Of a stretch of DNA of 64,000 bases, positions 43,401 to 53,122 are shown in pieces. The notes under the pieces were generated by a model. The model was not told where the DNA came from. It saw only the letters and a list, made by a program, of their open reading frames with translations, and ran no database searches. The stretch lies in contig NZ_JACSMA010000002.1 of NCBI RefSeq assembly GCF_018618415.1, positions 310,001 to 374,000 on the forward strand. Reading direction: 5' to 3'. The translations under genes were made by a program, and so were the position numbers. Each line of letters opens with the position of its first letter. Within the stretch, counting starts at the first letter, position 1. This DNA is from Exiguobacterium sp. s146. Its GTDB lineage: Bacteria > Bacillota > Bacilli > Exiguobacteriales > Exiguobacteriaceae.

Positions 43401-44957
43401 TCACAATTTGACCAAACATCGCTCGAAATCGGCTTGTTCATAAGACCGGCGCAAGCGCTCGAACAAATCGAGACCGTGACGGTTCAACAACGGGACCATC
43501 GACCATATCCGCTCTTGCGGGGCGTCCATCGGCAAGAGCCGTGTCGATAGATGAATCCGGCGACTGTTTAAGCGATATTGGTCGCGTTTCGCTTCGGCTC
43601 GCATCTCGTCGGCGAGACGTTCGAGCACGTGGCGTGCCTTGGCATCAAACCGGTGCCCGTGCTTGCCCGCCTCGCGCCCGATCGCTTCCGTGAGCGTCCG
43701 GTACGCGTACAAGTTTTGGTCGAACGTTTCGTCGTCGAACATGTGGTCCGGTAACGGGTCCGCCAAATAGTCGACGAGCGTCACACCTTCTTGGGTGAGC
43801 TTCTTCTCATCGTTCGCCGAGACGAGCACGGCCCCGAGCCGTGGGATCAACAGCGGCATCTTCCAATCGAGGACGTGGAATAAGGGCCGAAGTTGAAGCC
43901 AATAGGCGATTTCACCGGGTCCGGCGATATAGGCGAGTGTCGGGAACAAGTGGTCCTGCATGAGCGGACGGGACACGACGTTGTTCGAGAACCGTTCCGG
44001 GTGCGCGTCCACTTGTTGAATCAGCTCGGCCTCCGTGAAGCGGTGTCCCCGCTTCGTCGTGAAGAACCCGTCCTGCTTCGTCAACAGTTCGCGCGTCCCA
44101 TCGTGATAGAACAGGTGGGCCGCTTCCCGATTCAACTCGACGGTCGGCATCCCGTCCTCGAACGAATCGTGCAACGCCGCATGCAAGCGGTCGTGTTCCG
44201 TAATCAATCGTTTGAACGCGTCGCGCTCGAGGGCCCGGACTTCCGGCTGGTGCGGGTCGAACAGGATGAAGTCTGTGCCGACGAAGCGACGCATCATGTG
44301 TCCGAAAAATTGGGCGAACGAATGGCTCGCTTGAATCACATCGACGAGCTCATGATAGAGCGTCGTCGTGTAACGCGTCTCCGTCTCGGATAACAAAAGG
44401 CGTTGCAACATTTGCACGAGTTCGATTTTAAGGCGATCGAATTCCAATTCCCCGACCGACGCCTTCCCGGCGAGCGGGACGGTCGACAACGCCTCTTTGC
44501 GCAGTTGACGCGATAGCGGCTGGCTCACGAAGACGTGGTTGATTTCCGCATAATCATGATCCTCCGTCGCCATCCAAAAGATTGGGAGGACCGGTTTGTT
44601 CAATTTCGCTTCCGCCTGTTTGGCCTTCTTCAGCACGGTCAACAGTTTATACACCGCGAACAACGGACCGCCGAACACCCCGACTTGTTGCCCGGTCACC
44701 ATCGTGAACGCCTCACCGGCGGCCAACGCTTCGAGTTTTGATTCGAGCGCCGGAGAAATCAGACCGTGGACGGCTTGTTGGTCTCGCAAAATGTCGACGA
44801 GCGCGGGCAAATGCGTGAACGAACGGTTCATCAGTTCGTCCGCCCTCAGCTCGAGCTCATCCATCCCTGTATAGTCGAGCCATTTTGAATAGCCCGTCTC
44901 CACTTGCATCATCGGAGACGACGGGGCGTACATGGCGTCTAGCGACTCTATCCTCAC
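43401..44957 (-). CDS. bshC: BshC, putative cysteine-adding enzyme of bacillithiol synthesis
   Basis: 518 residues from GTG at 44957, with AAAGGAAG upstream. Full-length BshC (YllA) family: the VTGQQVGVFGGPLFAVYK segment near residues 85-102 and ILPIFWMATEDHDYAE are conserved. It is thought to add cysteine to GlcN-malate, the last bacillithiol step. It implies bacillithiol as the low-molecular-weight thiol. It sits just upstream of the dcw cluster as in Bacillus. Confidence 0.95.
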   Translation of the reverse strand: MRIESLDAMYAPSSPMMQVETGYSKWLDYTGMDELELRADELMNRSFTHLPALVDILRDQQAVHGLISPALESKLEALAAGEAFTMVTGQQVGVFGGPLFAVYKLLTVLKKAKQAEAKLNKPVLPIFWMATEDHDYAEINHVFVSQPLSRQLRKEALSTVPLAGKASVGELEFDRLKIELVQMLQRLLLSETETRYTTTLYHELVDVIQASHSFAQFFGHMMRRFVGTDFILFDPHQPEVRALERDAFKRLITEHDRLHAALHDSFEDGMPTVELNREAAHLFYHDGTRELLTKQDGFFTTKRGHRFTEAELIQQVDAHPERFSNNVVSRPLMQDHLFPTLAYIAGPGEIAYWLQLRPLFHVLDWKMPLLIPRLGAVLVSANDEKKLTQEGVTLVDYLADPLPDHMFDDETFDQNLYAYRTLTEAIGREAGKHGHRFDAKARHVLERLADEMRAEAKRDQYRLNSRRIHLSTRLLPMDAPQERIWSMVPLLNRHGLDLFERLRRSYEQADFERCLVKL

Positions 44958-44981
44958 GTATAACGACTTCCTTTCAAACGA

Positions 44982-45341
44982 TTAATACATCATCTCTCGT
45001 GCGATGCCGATCGTAAACAAGACGATATGGGCCGGGACGAGCACCAAAAACAATAAGCGCCACCCGTGCACGAACATCTTCGTATAGACGACATCTTCAT
45101 GGCGAATCCGTTGCCAAATCGCGTTGGCCGGGAAAATGGCGGCACAGACCGCAAGCAACAGCCAGATCAAGTCGATCCCGACAATCGCTTCGAGCAGCAC
45201 CGCGCATGCATAAAACCACAAGATCACGCCGGCATCACAGGCGAGTTTGAACGTATTAACCGATTTAGGCATAATTTTTCTAAGTATCATATACACCATA
45301 AACCAAATGACGAGTGGAAATGAAACGATATACACTAGCAC
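44982..45341 (-). CDS. DUF3397 membrane protein
   Basis: 119 residues with four hydrophobic segments, no recognised catalytic motif. It resembles DUF3397 proteins found between panE-like and bshC genes in Bacilli. It overlaps the panE-like gene by 7 bases and precedes bshC by 24 bases, so it is part of that operon. Function unknown. Confidence 0.75.
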   Translation of the reverse strand: MLVYIVSFPLVIWFMVYMILRKIMPKSVNTFKLACDAGVILWFYACAVLLEAIVGIDLIWLLLAVCAAIFPANAIWQRIRHEDVVYTKMFVHGWRLLFLVLVPAHIVLFTIGIAREMMY

Positions 45342-46174
45342 GATACGCTCGCTCCTAAAATTAATTTTTGCATGACCGGAATAACGGTCAAAGTGACGCC
45401 TCGTTCGTCGGCCCGTTTCAAGAGCGGCGTCAAGATGGCATCGACCTCGGTCTGGCGCCCCGCCTCGATATCACGCAACATCGAGGAACGATTGTGTGCC
45501 GTCTTGTCGATAATCGTGTCGATATATGTATACGGGACGTGACGATCGAACAACGTCGACAGTTCTTCGTAAATCGCCGTCGCGACCTCGCGGCAAGGCG
45601 ATAGGGCGACCGCCCCATTCTCGACACGGCAGAGCGCCGTTATCGGATTGATGATGGCGTTGGCGAACAACTTCTCCGTGACGACCTGCTCGATGTCCGC
45701 TTCCCAGACGACGGCGAGCGGTGACGCACGGAACGACATCGCCTCGAGCGAGTCGAGGCTGCCGATGCGGATGCGTCCGAGCCCGGTATGGTGGAGCCGA
45801 TCGCCGTCACGGCTCACGCCATGTTCGACCACCCCAAGGTGGAATCCTTTCGTACGTGCATAGTCGAGATGGGCGATTCCGTTCGAGCAGATGAACACGG
45901 GCACATCGCCGGATAATCGTTCCGTCGCCGCTTCGACCTGATGCGCTTTCGTCGTCACAAAGAATATATCCTGCTCCGTCTCGACGAGTGTCGTCACCGG
46001 ACAGAGCCGTACCACGGCCCTCCCCTCGGTGACGCCGGTCCGATCAATCGTCACCGTCGTCGCTTCGTCGACACGGCCATAGAGCGTCACCGTATAGTCC
46101 GGTTCGAACAGCGAGGCCATCAGCATACCGACGGCGCCGTTCCCGACAATCCCAATTCGTTTAATCGGCTTCAT
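45335..46174 (-). CDS. 2-dehydropantoate 2-reductase family protein (PanE/ApbA-like, YlbQ type)
   Basis: 279 residues from ATG at 46174 (GGAGG 8 bases upstream). The N-terminal NADP-binding motif IGIVGNGAVGML is followed by a helical C-terminal domain containing EKLFANAIINPITAL, typical of ketopantoate reductases. It likely reduces ketopantoate with NADPH for pantothenate and CoA, but distant paralogues exist, so the substrate is inferred. Confidence 0.85.
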   Translation of the reverse strand: MKPIKRIGIVGNGAVGMLMASLFEPDYTVTLYGRVDEATTVTIDRTGVTEGRAVVRLCPVTTLVETEQDIFFVTTKAHQVEAATERLSGDVPVFICSNGIAHLDYARTKGFHLGVVEHGVSRDGDRLHHTGLGRIRIGSLDSLEAMSFRASPLAVVWEADIEQVVTEKLFANAIINPITALCRVENGAVALSPCREVATAIYEELSTLFDRHVPYTYIDTIIDKTAHNRSSMLRDIEAGRQTEVDAILTPLLKRADERGVTLTVIPVMQKLILGASVSC

Positions 46175-46242
46175 TCGCCATCCCTCCACGTCTAGTCTGC
46201 ACTGAAAAGTTTACCACAATCTGATTCCCCGACCCAAAAATT

Positions 46243-46275
46243 AAAAAAAGAAGCGGCCTCCGGGGAGACCGCTTC
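46243..46275 (-). terminator. Intrinsic terminator of rpmF
   Basis: Minus-strand arms GAAGCGGTCTCC and GGAGGCCGCTTC (one G-T pair) are followed by seven T, 9 bases after the rpmF stop. Confidence 0.92.
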
Positions 46276-46283
46276 CTTTCGCA

Positions 46284-46457
46284 TTATTTGCTTGTTACTT
46301 CTTTACCGTTGTAATGTCCGCAAGATTTGCAAACACGGTGAGAAAGCTTCATTTCGCCACAGTTCGGGCACTCGTTCATACCAGGTACGTTGAGTTTGAA
46401 GTGAGTACGACGAAGACGTTTGCGAGTTTTCGACGTTCTACGGAATGGTACTGCCAT
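46284..46457 (-). CDS. rpmF: 50S ribosomal protein L32
   Basis: 57 residues from ATG at 46457, with GGAGGTG upstream. It begins [14 protein letters not shown] and carries the zinc ribbon CPNC and CKSC, so it is the zinc-binding (C+) form. It lies 22 bases after yceD, the conserved pair. A longer frame through 46622 is not real coding sequence. Confidence 0.96.
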
Positions 46458-46479
46458 CGTTGTCCACCTCCTTGAAAAG

Positions 46480-47007
46480 TTAGCCGTTCTCGTCCTCTTT
46501 TTTAGAGAACAAGTCAGCGAGCCCCGCGAGGCGCGGGTCGATTTTTGGTTGGTCGTCCGGCTGCTCGTCAATGACGGACCAGCCTTCCCCTTCAACCTGA
46601 GTTTTGTCTGTTTCGTTCCCAAAGATTTGCATTGGGACGTCTAACATGATGAGCTCTTTTACGATCGGTCGCAGATCAATCGTATTTCCTTCTGGCAAAT
46701 TGACATCATCGAATTGCTCCGTATAACGCCCATTCTCCAAAAAGAAAGGCTCGAGCGATTCAATATCGAATTCATAGATGACATCATCCAACGTACGCGC
46801 ATCTGGCAACGTCAGGTCACCTTGAATCTTCAGATTGAATGTAACTTGATTAGATGTGAACGACGCATCCCCGTGCACATGCACCGGGCGAATCGAACGG
46901 ATATCCGGATGGAGCTGAGTAAGCTCTGGTAGTTCGACCACCTCATCGATGGTAAAACTGTCACCCTGGTTTCGTAGCTTAAGTAGCTGTGCAATAGACC
47001 ACTTCAT
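46480..47007 (-). CDS. YceD/DUF177 family protein (YlbN)
   Basis: 175 residues from ATG at 47007 (GAGGTGATT upstream). Homologue of YceD, which accompanies rpmF in most bacteria and is linked to 23S rRNA accumulation. The usual cysteine pairs of some family members are missing; the C-terminus is acidic and ends [16 protein letters not shown], a typical DUF177 tail. Transcribed from a consensus promoter at 47036-47064. Confidence 0.9.
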
Positions 47008-47035
47008 CCGAATCACCTCAATTGCAACAATATGA

Positions 47036-47064
47036 ATTATAGATAGGCCAACTTGTTTTGTCAA
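47036..47064 (-). promoter_or_regulatory. Perfect consensus SigA promoter for yceD-rpmF
   Basis: TTGACA (47059-47064) and TATAAT (47036-47041) on the minus strand have a 17-base spacer: a full consensus match, as expected for a ribosomal protein operon. Its -35 shares DNA with the divergent tmcAL promoter. Confidence 0.92.
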
Positions 47065-47086
47065 TGTTTTTTCTTTACACTAAAAT
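47058..47086 (+). promoter_or_regulatory. SigA promoter for tmcAL
   Basis: TTGTCA (47058-47063) and TAAAAT (47081-47086), 17 bases apart on the plus strand. The -35 hexamer overlaps the opposite-strand TTGACA of the yceD-rpmF promoter by five bases. Confidence 0.8.
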
Positions 47087-47164
47087 CAGTTGACGACGGC
47101 GCTTTGCCAAAGCGTACTTACCCATCTTACACCAATCCAATCGACAATGCAAAGGAGTAATTTT

Positions 47165-48273
47165 ATGCGAAAAACGGCCATCATTGCCGAGTACAATCCG
47201 TTCCATAACGGGCACCTCCATCAGGCGGAACGAGCCCGGATTGAAACCGACGCTGACGCCGTCATCGCCGTCATGAGTGCCCAGTTCACCCAGCGCGGCG
47301 AACCGGCCGCTTTCGATAAGTGGAGCCGGGCCCGCGCCGCGGTCCAAACGGGCGCCATCGACCTCGTCATCGAACTGCCGACACGTTTCGGCGTGCACCG
47401 GGCCGACCGATTCGCGAGCGCCGCGGTCGCCATCGCCGAGCGTGTGCGTTGTCAAACGCTGTCCTTCGGGAGTGAGAGCGGCGACATCAGCGCCGTGACC
47501 CGGGCCGCGGCAGCTGATATCGAAGCGACACCCGCCTATCAGACGGCGTTAAAAGAAGCGTTAAATCAAGGTCGTTCGCCTGCCAAAGCGTCGAGCGAGG
47601 CGTTCGGGTCGCTCTATCCCGACTTTGATTTGACGCTCCCGAACAACATCCTCGCCTATCACTACGCGAAAGCCGCGACGTCGATCGAGCTGCACACGAT
47701 TCGCCGTCTCGGAGCCAGTTACCATGACCCGAGCGTCTCAGACGTCATGTCGGCCACGGGCGTGCGCGCCCACTACTTGGAGTCAGGTATGGTCCGGGCC
47801 GTCCCTGACGCCACACGAGCGCTGTTTCAGGACAATCCGATGGCCCACTGGTCACTCTATTGGCCCGTCCTTCAATATAAGTTGCGGACGACCCCGAAAG
47901 ATGTGCTCGAACAACTCGTCGGCATCGACAGCTCGCTGTCGCCCCGCCTGATTCAGGCCGGGCTCGAGCCGACGTTCGAACAGGCACTCGCTCGCCTGCT
48001 GACGAGACGCTACACGCGAACGTCCATTCAACGTGCGCTCGTCGCCATTCTCATCCACTGGCGGCAGGACGAGTTGCCGGAACGGTTCGATGACGTGCCC
48101 TATGTCCGACCGCTAGCGTTCAACACGATTGGACGTACCGTGTTAAACGACATAAAAAAAGACGTACCGCTTCTCAGCAAATACCATCCTGATCTGGCGT
48201 TCGAGGCTCGAGTGACCGAGGCGTATCGCCTTCCGCTTGGAAACCGGTCACTCGTCGAACATATGCAAACGCC

Positions 48274-48295
<22 letters not shown>
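47165..48295 (+). CDS. tmcAL: TmcAL, tRNA(Met) cytidine acetate ligase
   Basis: 376 residues from ATG at 47165, with AAAGGAG upstream. The nucleotidyltransferase motif AEYNPFHNGHLHQ lies at residues 8-20 and QFTQRGEP follows. It forms N4-acetylcytidine at the wobble position of elongator tRNA-Met using acetate and ATP. Its last 22 bases overlap the 3' end of the convergent ylbL gene, with no terminator between. Confidence 0.93.
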
Positions 48296-50331
<2,036 letters not shown>

Positions 50332-50350
50332 ATCCGTTCTCCTTCACCAC

Positions 50351-50379
50351 AAAAGATGAAGGCGGTGCCGCCTTCATCT
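50351..50379 (-). terminator. Hairpin terminator after ylbG
   Basis: A perfect 11-bp stem AGATGAAGGCG/CGCCTTCATCT with a 4-base loop is followed by a short TTTT on the minus strand, just after the ylbG stop. Confidence 0.75.
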
Positions 50380-50384
50380 CTGTG

Positions 50385-50648
50385 TTATTTCTGCTTCGAT
50401 TCGTACGTCTCCGCGACGAACGGCCGCTCACTACGGACGACCGCTTCGACGAACGGCAACGCGCTCACTTGTTCGAGAATCGCCTCATGTCCCTCAAGGT
50501 CGGTATATAAGAAGGCATACTTCTCCCGTTTGGACACGTAATACAGGTTCGCATAACGACGCAACGCCTTCACTTGTTTCAACGATTGGACGTAAACGAC
50601 GAACCCGATTCGACCATTCAATTCAAACGACTCAGATGGCACATCCAC
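50385..50648 (-). CDS. YlbG (DUF2129) protein
   Basis: 87 residues from a GTG at 50648: GGAGG lies 8 bases upstream, and the length fits B. subtilis YlbG (90). The core GRIGFVVYVQSLKQVKALRRY and the C-terminal ERPF are family features. The start lies inside the last codons of ylbF (17-base overlap), so its Shine-Dalgarno sequence is also ylbF glycine-rich coding sequence. The longer frame to 50756 would only re-read ylbF. Function unknown. Confidence 0.85.
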   Translation of the reverse strand: MDVPSESFELNGRIGFVVYVQSLKQVKALRRYANLYYVSKREKYAFLYTDLEGHEAILEQVSALPFVEAVVRSERPFVAETYESKQK

Positions 50649-51078
50649 AGCTTCCGCCTCCACAACTTCCCCCGCCTGAACATCCGCCTTCATCGAAGAA
50701 CGGGTTTCCGGTCGGGACTTTGATTTTTGGAGAAACCGAGAAGGCCAACAGCTCACTCACTTCCCCGAGCAGTTTATCCAAACTGCGTTCCGCTTTTTTA
50801 AATGCGGCCACTTCCGGCTGGACATCGAGACGCCGTTTGACAAGGTGCATCTCTTTTTTAATGCGATCGTGGTCCGGGTGATGTTTCCCGAAACGCTGTA
50901 CGTACTCGTAATCTTCTTTCATGCGCAAGAACTCACGTTCCACGAGCCGCGCTTCCTCTGATTGGGCTCGCGCTTGTTTCGTGGCGATATATGTTTGGAA
51001 CGACTCGCTCGCTTCAATCAAATCGGCTAACGCTTCCGTTTGATCGAGCAGGGCAATCGTCTGTTCAGTAATAATCAT
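50632..51078 (-). CDS. ylbF: YlbF/RicF-family regulator
   Basis: 148 residues from ATG at 51078 (AAAGGGTG upstream). A helical DUF964 core is followed by a Gly/Cys-rich tail with four cysteines in CSGGGSCGGGSCGC. In B. subtilis RicF joins RicA and RicT in an Fe-S cluster complex that aids RNase Y processing and affects competence and biofilm. Cluster binding by this tail is inferred. Confidence 0.88.
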   Translation of the reverse strand: MIITEQTIALLDQTEALADLIEASESFQTYIATKQARAQSEEARLVEREFLRMKEDYEYVQRFGKHHPDHDRIKKEMHLVKRRLDVQPEVAAFKKAERSLDKLLGEVSELLAFSVSPKIKVPTGNPFFDEGGCSGGGSCGGGSCGCAI

Positions 51079-51100
51079 GGCTTTCACCCTTTCTGCCATG

Positions 51101-51128
51101 ATTTTAACACATTTGATTCCCTCTGTAA
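51101..51128 (-). promoter_or_regulatory. Candidate ylbF promoter with extended -10
   Basis: On the minus strand TTACAG (51123-51128), a 16-base spacer and TGTTAAAAT (hexamer 51101-51106) place a start site about 15-20 bases before the ylbF ATG. Confidence 0.5.
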
Positions 51129-51139
51129 GCAATCGGCTT

Positions 51140-51145
51140 TATAAT
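51140..51145 (+). promoter_or_regulatory. TATAAT -10 element upstream of the ATP-grasp gene
   Basis: A perfect TATAAT on the plus strand about 45 bases ahead of the leader ORF. The -35 position is poor, so an activator or a relaxed promoter is possible. Confidence 0.4.
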
Positions 51146-51185
51146 TGAACGTGACTGTCAAGCGTCCAACCAGAAAGGAAGTGAA

Positions 51186-51199
51186 CAGGTGCGCACCTG
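51186..51199. repeat. 14-bp perfect palindrome CAGGTGC-GCACCTG
   Basis: The palindrome sits inside the short leader ORF upstream of the ATP-grasp gene. It could be an operator for a dimeric regulator or form a small RNA hairpin. Confidence 0.6.
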
Positions 51200-51212
51200 C
51201 ACCTCGCTATGA
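51189..51212 (+). CDS. Putative 7-codon leader ORF coupled to the ATP-grasp gene
   Basis: GTG-CGC-ACC-TGC-ACC-TCG-CTA-TGA encodes MRTCTSL. A good AAAGGAAG site lies 7 bases upstream, whereas the ATG of the main gene has none of its own. The TGA overlaps that ATG in an ATGA junction, so ribosomes ending the leader could restart on the main gene. Inference from spacing only. Confidence 0.45.
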   Translation: MRTCTSL

Positions 51213-51964
51213 AAAAAGTCTCATTCAATATGATTCGCTCGGCCGGCATCAAGACCGACTATGCGAAACCTGAATACTATTACGATCAACTCGATAAAGT
51301 CCGAGCGGCCGACCTCGTCTTGTTCCCCGAATATTGGATGGTCAACTCGATCATCTACGGGCTCAACAAACCAATTTTCCCGTCCCCGGCGTCGTACCAC
51401 CTCGGGCACGATAAAATCGAGATGACGCGCGCCTTCAAGGCGACGTTCCCGCACCGTATCCCGAAGACGCTCATCTACGGGAAGAACCCTTACACGATCG
51501 AGCGTGTGTTGGAAGAATTCGAGTATCCGTTCGTCGCCAAGACGGCCAAGTCGTCGATGGGACAAGGGGTCTGGCTCATCAAGAATGAACAGGACTGGCT
51601 CACGTACGTCGACAAGCACGACACGTTTTACGTCCAACAGTACATCCCGAACGACCGCGACCTTCGCATCATCGTCATCGGGGAAGAAGTCGTCGGGTCG
51701 TATTGGCGCGTCAGCGATTCGTTCTTGAACAACGTCGCCGAAGGCGCCCACTTCTCATACGACGATATCCCGGACGACGTCGTCGCGGAAGTGCTCGACA
51801 TCGCCAAGACGCTCCATATCAATCATGCTGCCTTCGACGTCATCGTCGCGGACGGTGAGTTTTACATTTTAGAGTTCAACGTCTTCTTCGGTTCAGAGGG
51901 ACTCATGCCGCTCGGTGTGCGGCTTCCGGACAAAATCGCCCATTACCTCGACACCCGCGCTTGA
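51209..51964 (+). CDS. RimK-like ATP-grasp protein
   Basis: 251 residues. The ATP-grasp pattern is visible: FVAKTAKSSMGQGVWLI (the glycine-rich loop, about 110-126), YVQQYIPNDRDLRIIVIG and the C-terminal metal-binding FYILEFNVFFGSEG. Such enzymes ligate a carboxylate to an amine or thiol using ATP; the substrate cannot be told. It is shorter than RimK, lacking much of the N-terminal domain. It stands alone between ylbF and a YugN-like gene. Its start has no clear Shine-Dalgarno sequence of its own. Confidence 0.75.
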   Translation: MKKVSFNMIRSAGIKTDYAKPEYYYDQLDKVRAADLVLFPEYWMVNSIIYGLNKPIFPSPASYHLGHDKIEMTRAFKATFPHRIPKTLIYGKNPYTIERVLEEFEYPFVAKTAKSSMGQGVWLIKNEQDWLTYVDKHDTFYVQQYIPNDRDLRIIVIGEEVVGSYWRVSDSFLNNVAEGAHFSYDDIPDDVVAEVLDIAKTLHINHAAFDVIVADGEFYILEFNVFFGSEGLMPLGVRLPDKIAHYLDTRA

Positions 51965-52067
51965 GGCGTTCATCTTTTTTTCACAATTTGAACACACGTT
52001 ATTCCAAGAACGTTTTCGAATATGATATGATGACATATGAGGTTTATTAGGGAAAAGGGGGATTATG

Positions 52068-52430
52068 ATGAAATTTGAGCAGTTCCACATCGAGGGAAAA
52101 GAGATCCGCTTCGGTTTGCTCGAGACGATCATGGATCATCATCATTTCATCCGTGAAGGCGCTTGGGACTATGAGCGTGCAACGTATGACATGAAGTACG
52201 AGAAACAATCGACGGGCGAGACGTTCTACCTTCGCTTACCGGTATATGCAATCGAAGGCCAAATCGAGGACCGTCACGCGGTCGTCAAAATGTTGACACC
52301 GATTCTCGGAAAACATTACTACCCGCACGGCGTCGAATACGACGAAGAGTTCCCAGAAGAAATCGTCCGTGATTGCGAGCGTCGTCTAGCCGCACTCGCT
52401 GAGACACTCGAAGTAAAACCCCTCGCATAA
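52068..52430 (+). CDS. YugN-like family protein
   Basis: 120 residues from the second of two adjacent ATGs (52068), better spaced from GGGGGATT; the first at 52065 is possible. It resembles the YugN family, with DHHHFIREGAWDYERATYDMK near the N-terminus and FYLRLPVYAIEG following. Function unknown; members are small cytoplasmic proteins of Bacilli. The terminator hairpin begins inside the final codons. Confidence 0.75.
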   Translation: MKFEQFHIEGKEIRFGLLETIMDHHHFIREGAWDYERATYDMKYEKQSTGETFYLRLPVYAIEGQIEDRHAVVKMLTPILGKHYYPHGVEYDEEFPEEIVRDCERRLAALAETLEVKPLA

Positions 52431-52446
52431 GCGAAGGGTTTTTTTT
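52417..52446 (+). terminator. Terminator of the YugN-like gene
   Basis: Arms AACCCCTCGC and GCGAAGGGTT (one mismatch) around an ATAA loop containing the stop codon, followed by a T-run. Confidence 0.88.
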
Positions 52447-52487
52447 GATGGACGCTCACGAGTCGATATACACGTTTTCTAAGCAGC

Positions 52488-52979
52488 TTATGCCGACAGG
52501 TCCGCTGAGCGGATGATGGCACAGCCTTTCCCTTCGTAGTACGCGATCATGTCGTCGATTTTCTTCAAGTCATAGCTGGTGATGCAATCGGACAGGACGC
52601 TGACCGTATAGTCGGATTTCCGCAGATTGTAACACGTCGACTTCACACAGGCGGTCGCATCGGCGCCTGTGATGTAGAACGTGTCGATGCCATGATGGTC
52701 AACGAACGCCGCGAACGCCTCACTCGTCAAGGCGTTGCCCTTATACTTGGTGAACACGTGCTCGGACACGAGCTTCAAGTCTGGCGCCAATTCCGCTCCT
52801 CGCGTCCCTGTTTTGAACGTTCTCGTCCCCGACGATAGATTTTCATGCCGGATATAGATGACGTGAATCCCTTTGGCGACCGCCCAATCGATGGCATAGT
52901 TGATGTTATCGATGACGGCTTTGTAGTTTTTCGTGATGTCATTTTGAATGTCAATGACGACCAACGCGTGATTCTGCAT
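52488..52979 (-). CDS. Isochorismatase-family cysteine hydrolase
   Basis: 163 residues. Catalytic triad candidates: Asp10 in LVVIDIQND, Lys80 in KYKGNALTSEAF, and Cys111 in ITGADATACVKST. Family members hydrolyse amides (nicotinamide, carbamoyl groups) or isochorismate. The protein is smaller than nicotinamidases and lacks their full metal triad, so the substrate is unknown. GGAGG lies 7 bases before the ATG. The promoter region contains two inverted repeats (53009-53022 and 53040-53056). Confidence 0.85.
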   Translation of the reverse strand: MQNHALVVIDIQNDITKNYKAVIDNINYAIDWAVAKGIHVIYIRHENLSSGTRTFKTGTRGAELAPDLKLVSEHVFTKYKGNALTSEAFAAFVDHHGIDTFYITGADATACVKSTCYNLRKSDYTVSVLSDCITSYDLKKIDDMIAYYEGKGCAIIRSADLSA

Positions 52980-53008
52980 GCTCCATCCTCCTTCGTCTTC
53001 AAAAAAAA

Positions 53009-53056
53009 CGAACGTTAGTTCGCACTACATTCTATCATACCAGAGTTTACGTCTGG
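53009..53056 (-). promoter_or_regulatory. Promoter region with two inverted repeats upstream of the cysteine hydrolase
   Basis: CGAAC-GTTA-GTTCG (53009-53022) lies in the presumed leader. CCAGA-N7-TCTGG (53040-53056) abuts a TATGAT (53034-53039, minus strand) and would fill the spacer between -10 and -35. TTTCCA with a 19-base spacer to TAGAAT is a possible alternative promoter. Repressor or MerR-type control is conceivable; no regulator gene is adjacent. Confidence 0.4.
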
Positions 53057-53087
53057 AAAATATAAACAAAGCCAATGATCAGCATAC

Positions 53088-53121
53088 AAAAAAGGGAGGC
53101 CCTCGACGGGTCCTCCCTTTT
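53088..53121 (-). terminator. Terminator at the end of the cta assembly operon
   Basis: Minus-strand arms AAAAGGGAGG-A-CCC and GGG-CCTCCCTTTT (one bulge) followed by TTTTTTG, right after the Asp23-like gene. It closes the transcript from ctaB or ctaG onward. Confidence 0.9.
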
Positions 53122-53122
53122 A

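Noticed and set aside
46458-46622. N-terminal extension of L32 (112-codon frame)
   Set aside because: The upstream part overlaps yceD in another frame, while GGAGGTG precedes the internal ATG that gives a normal 57-residue L32.
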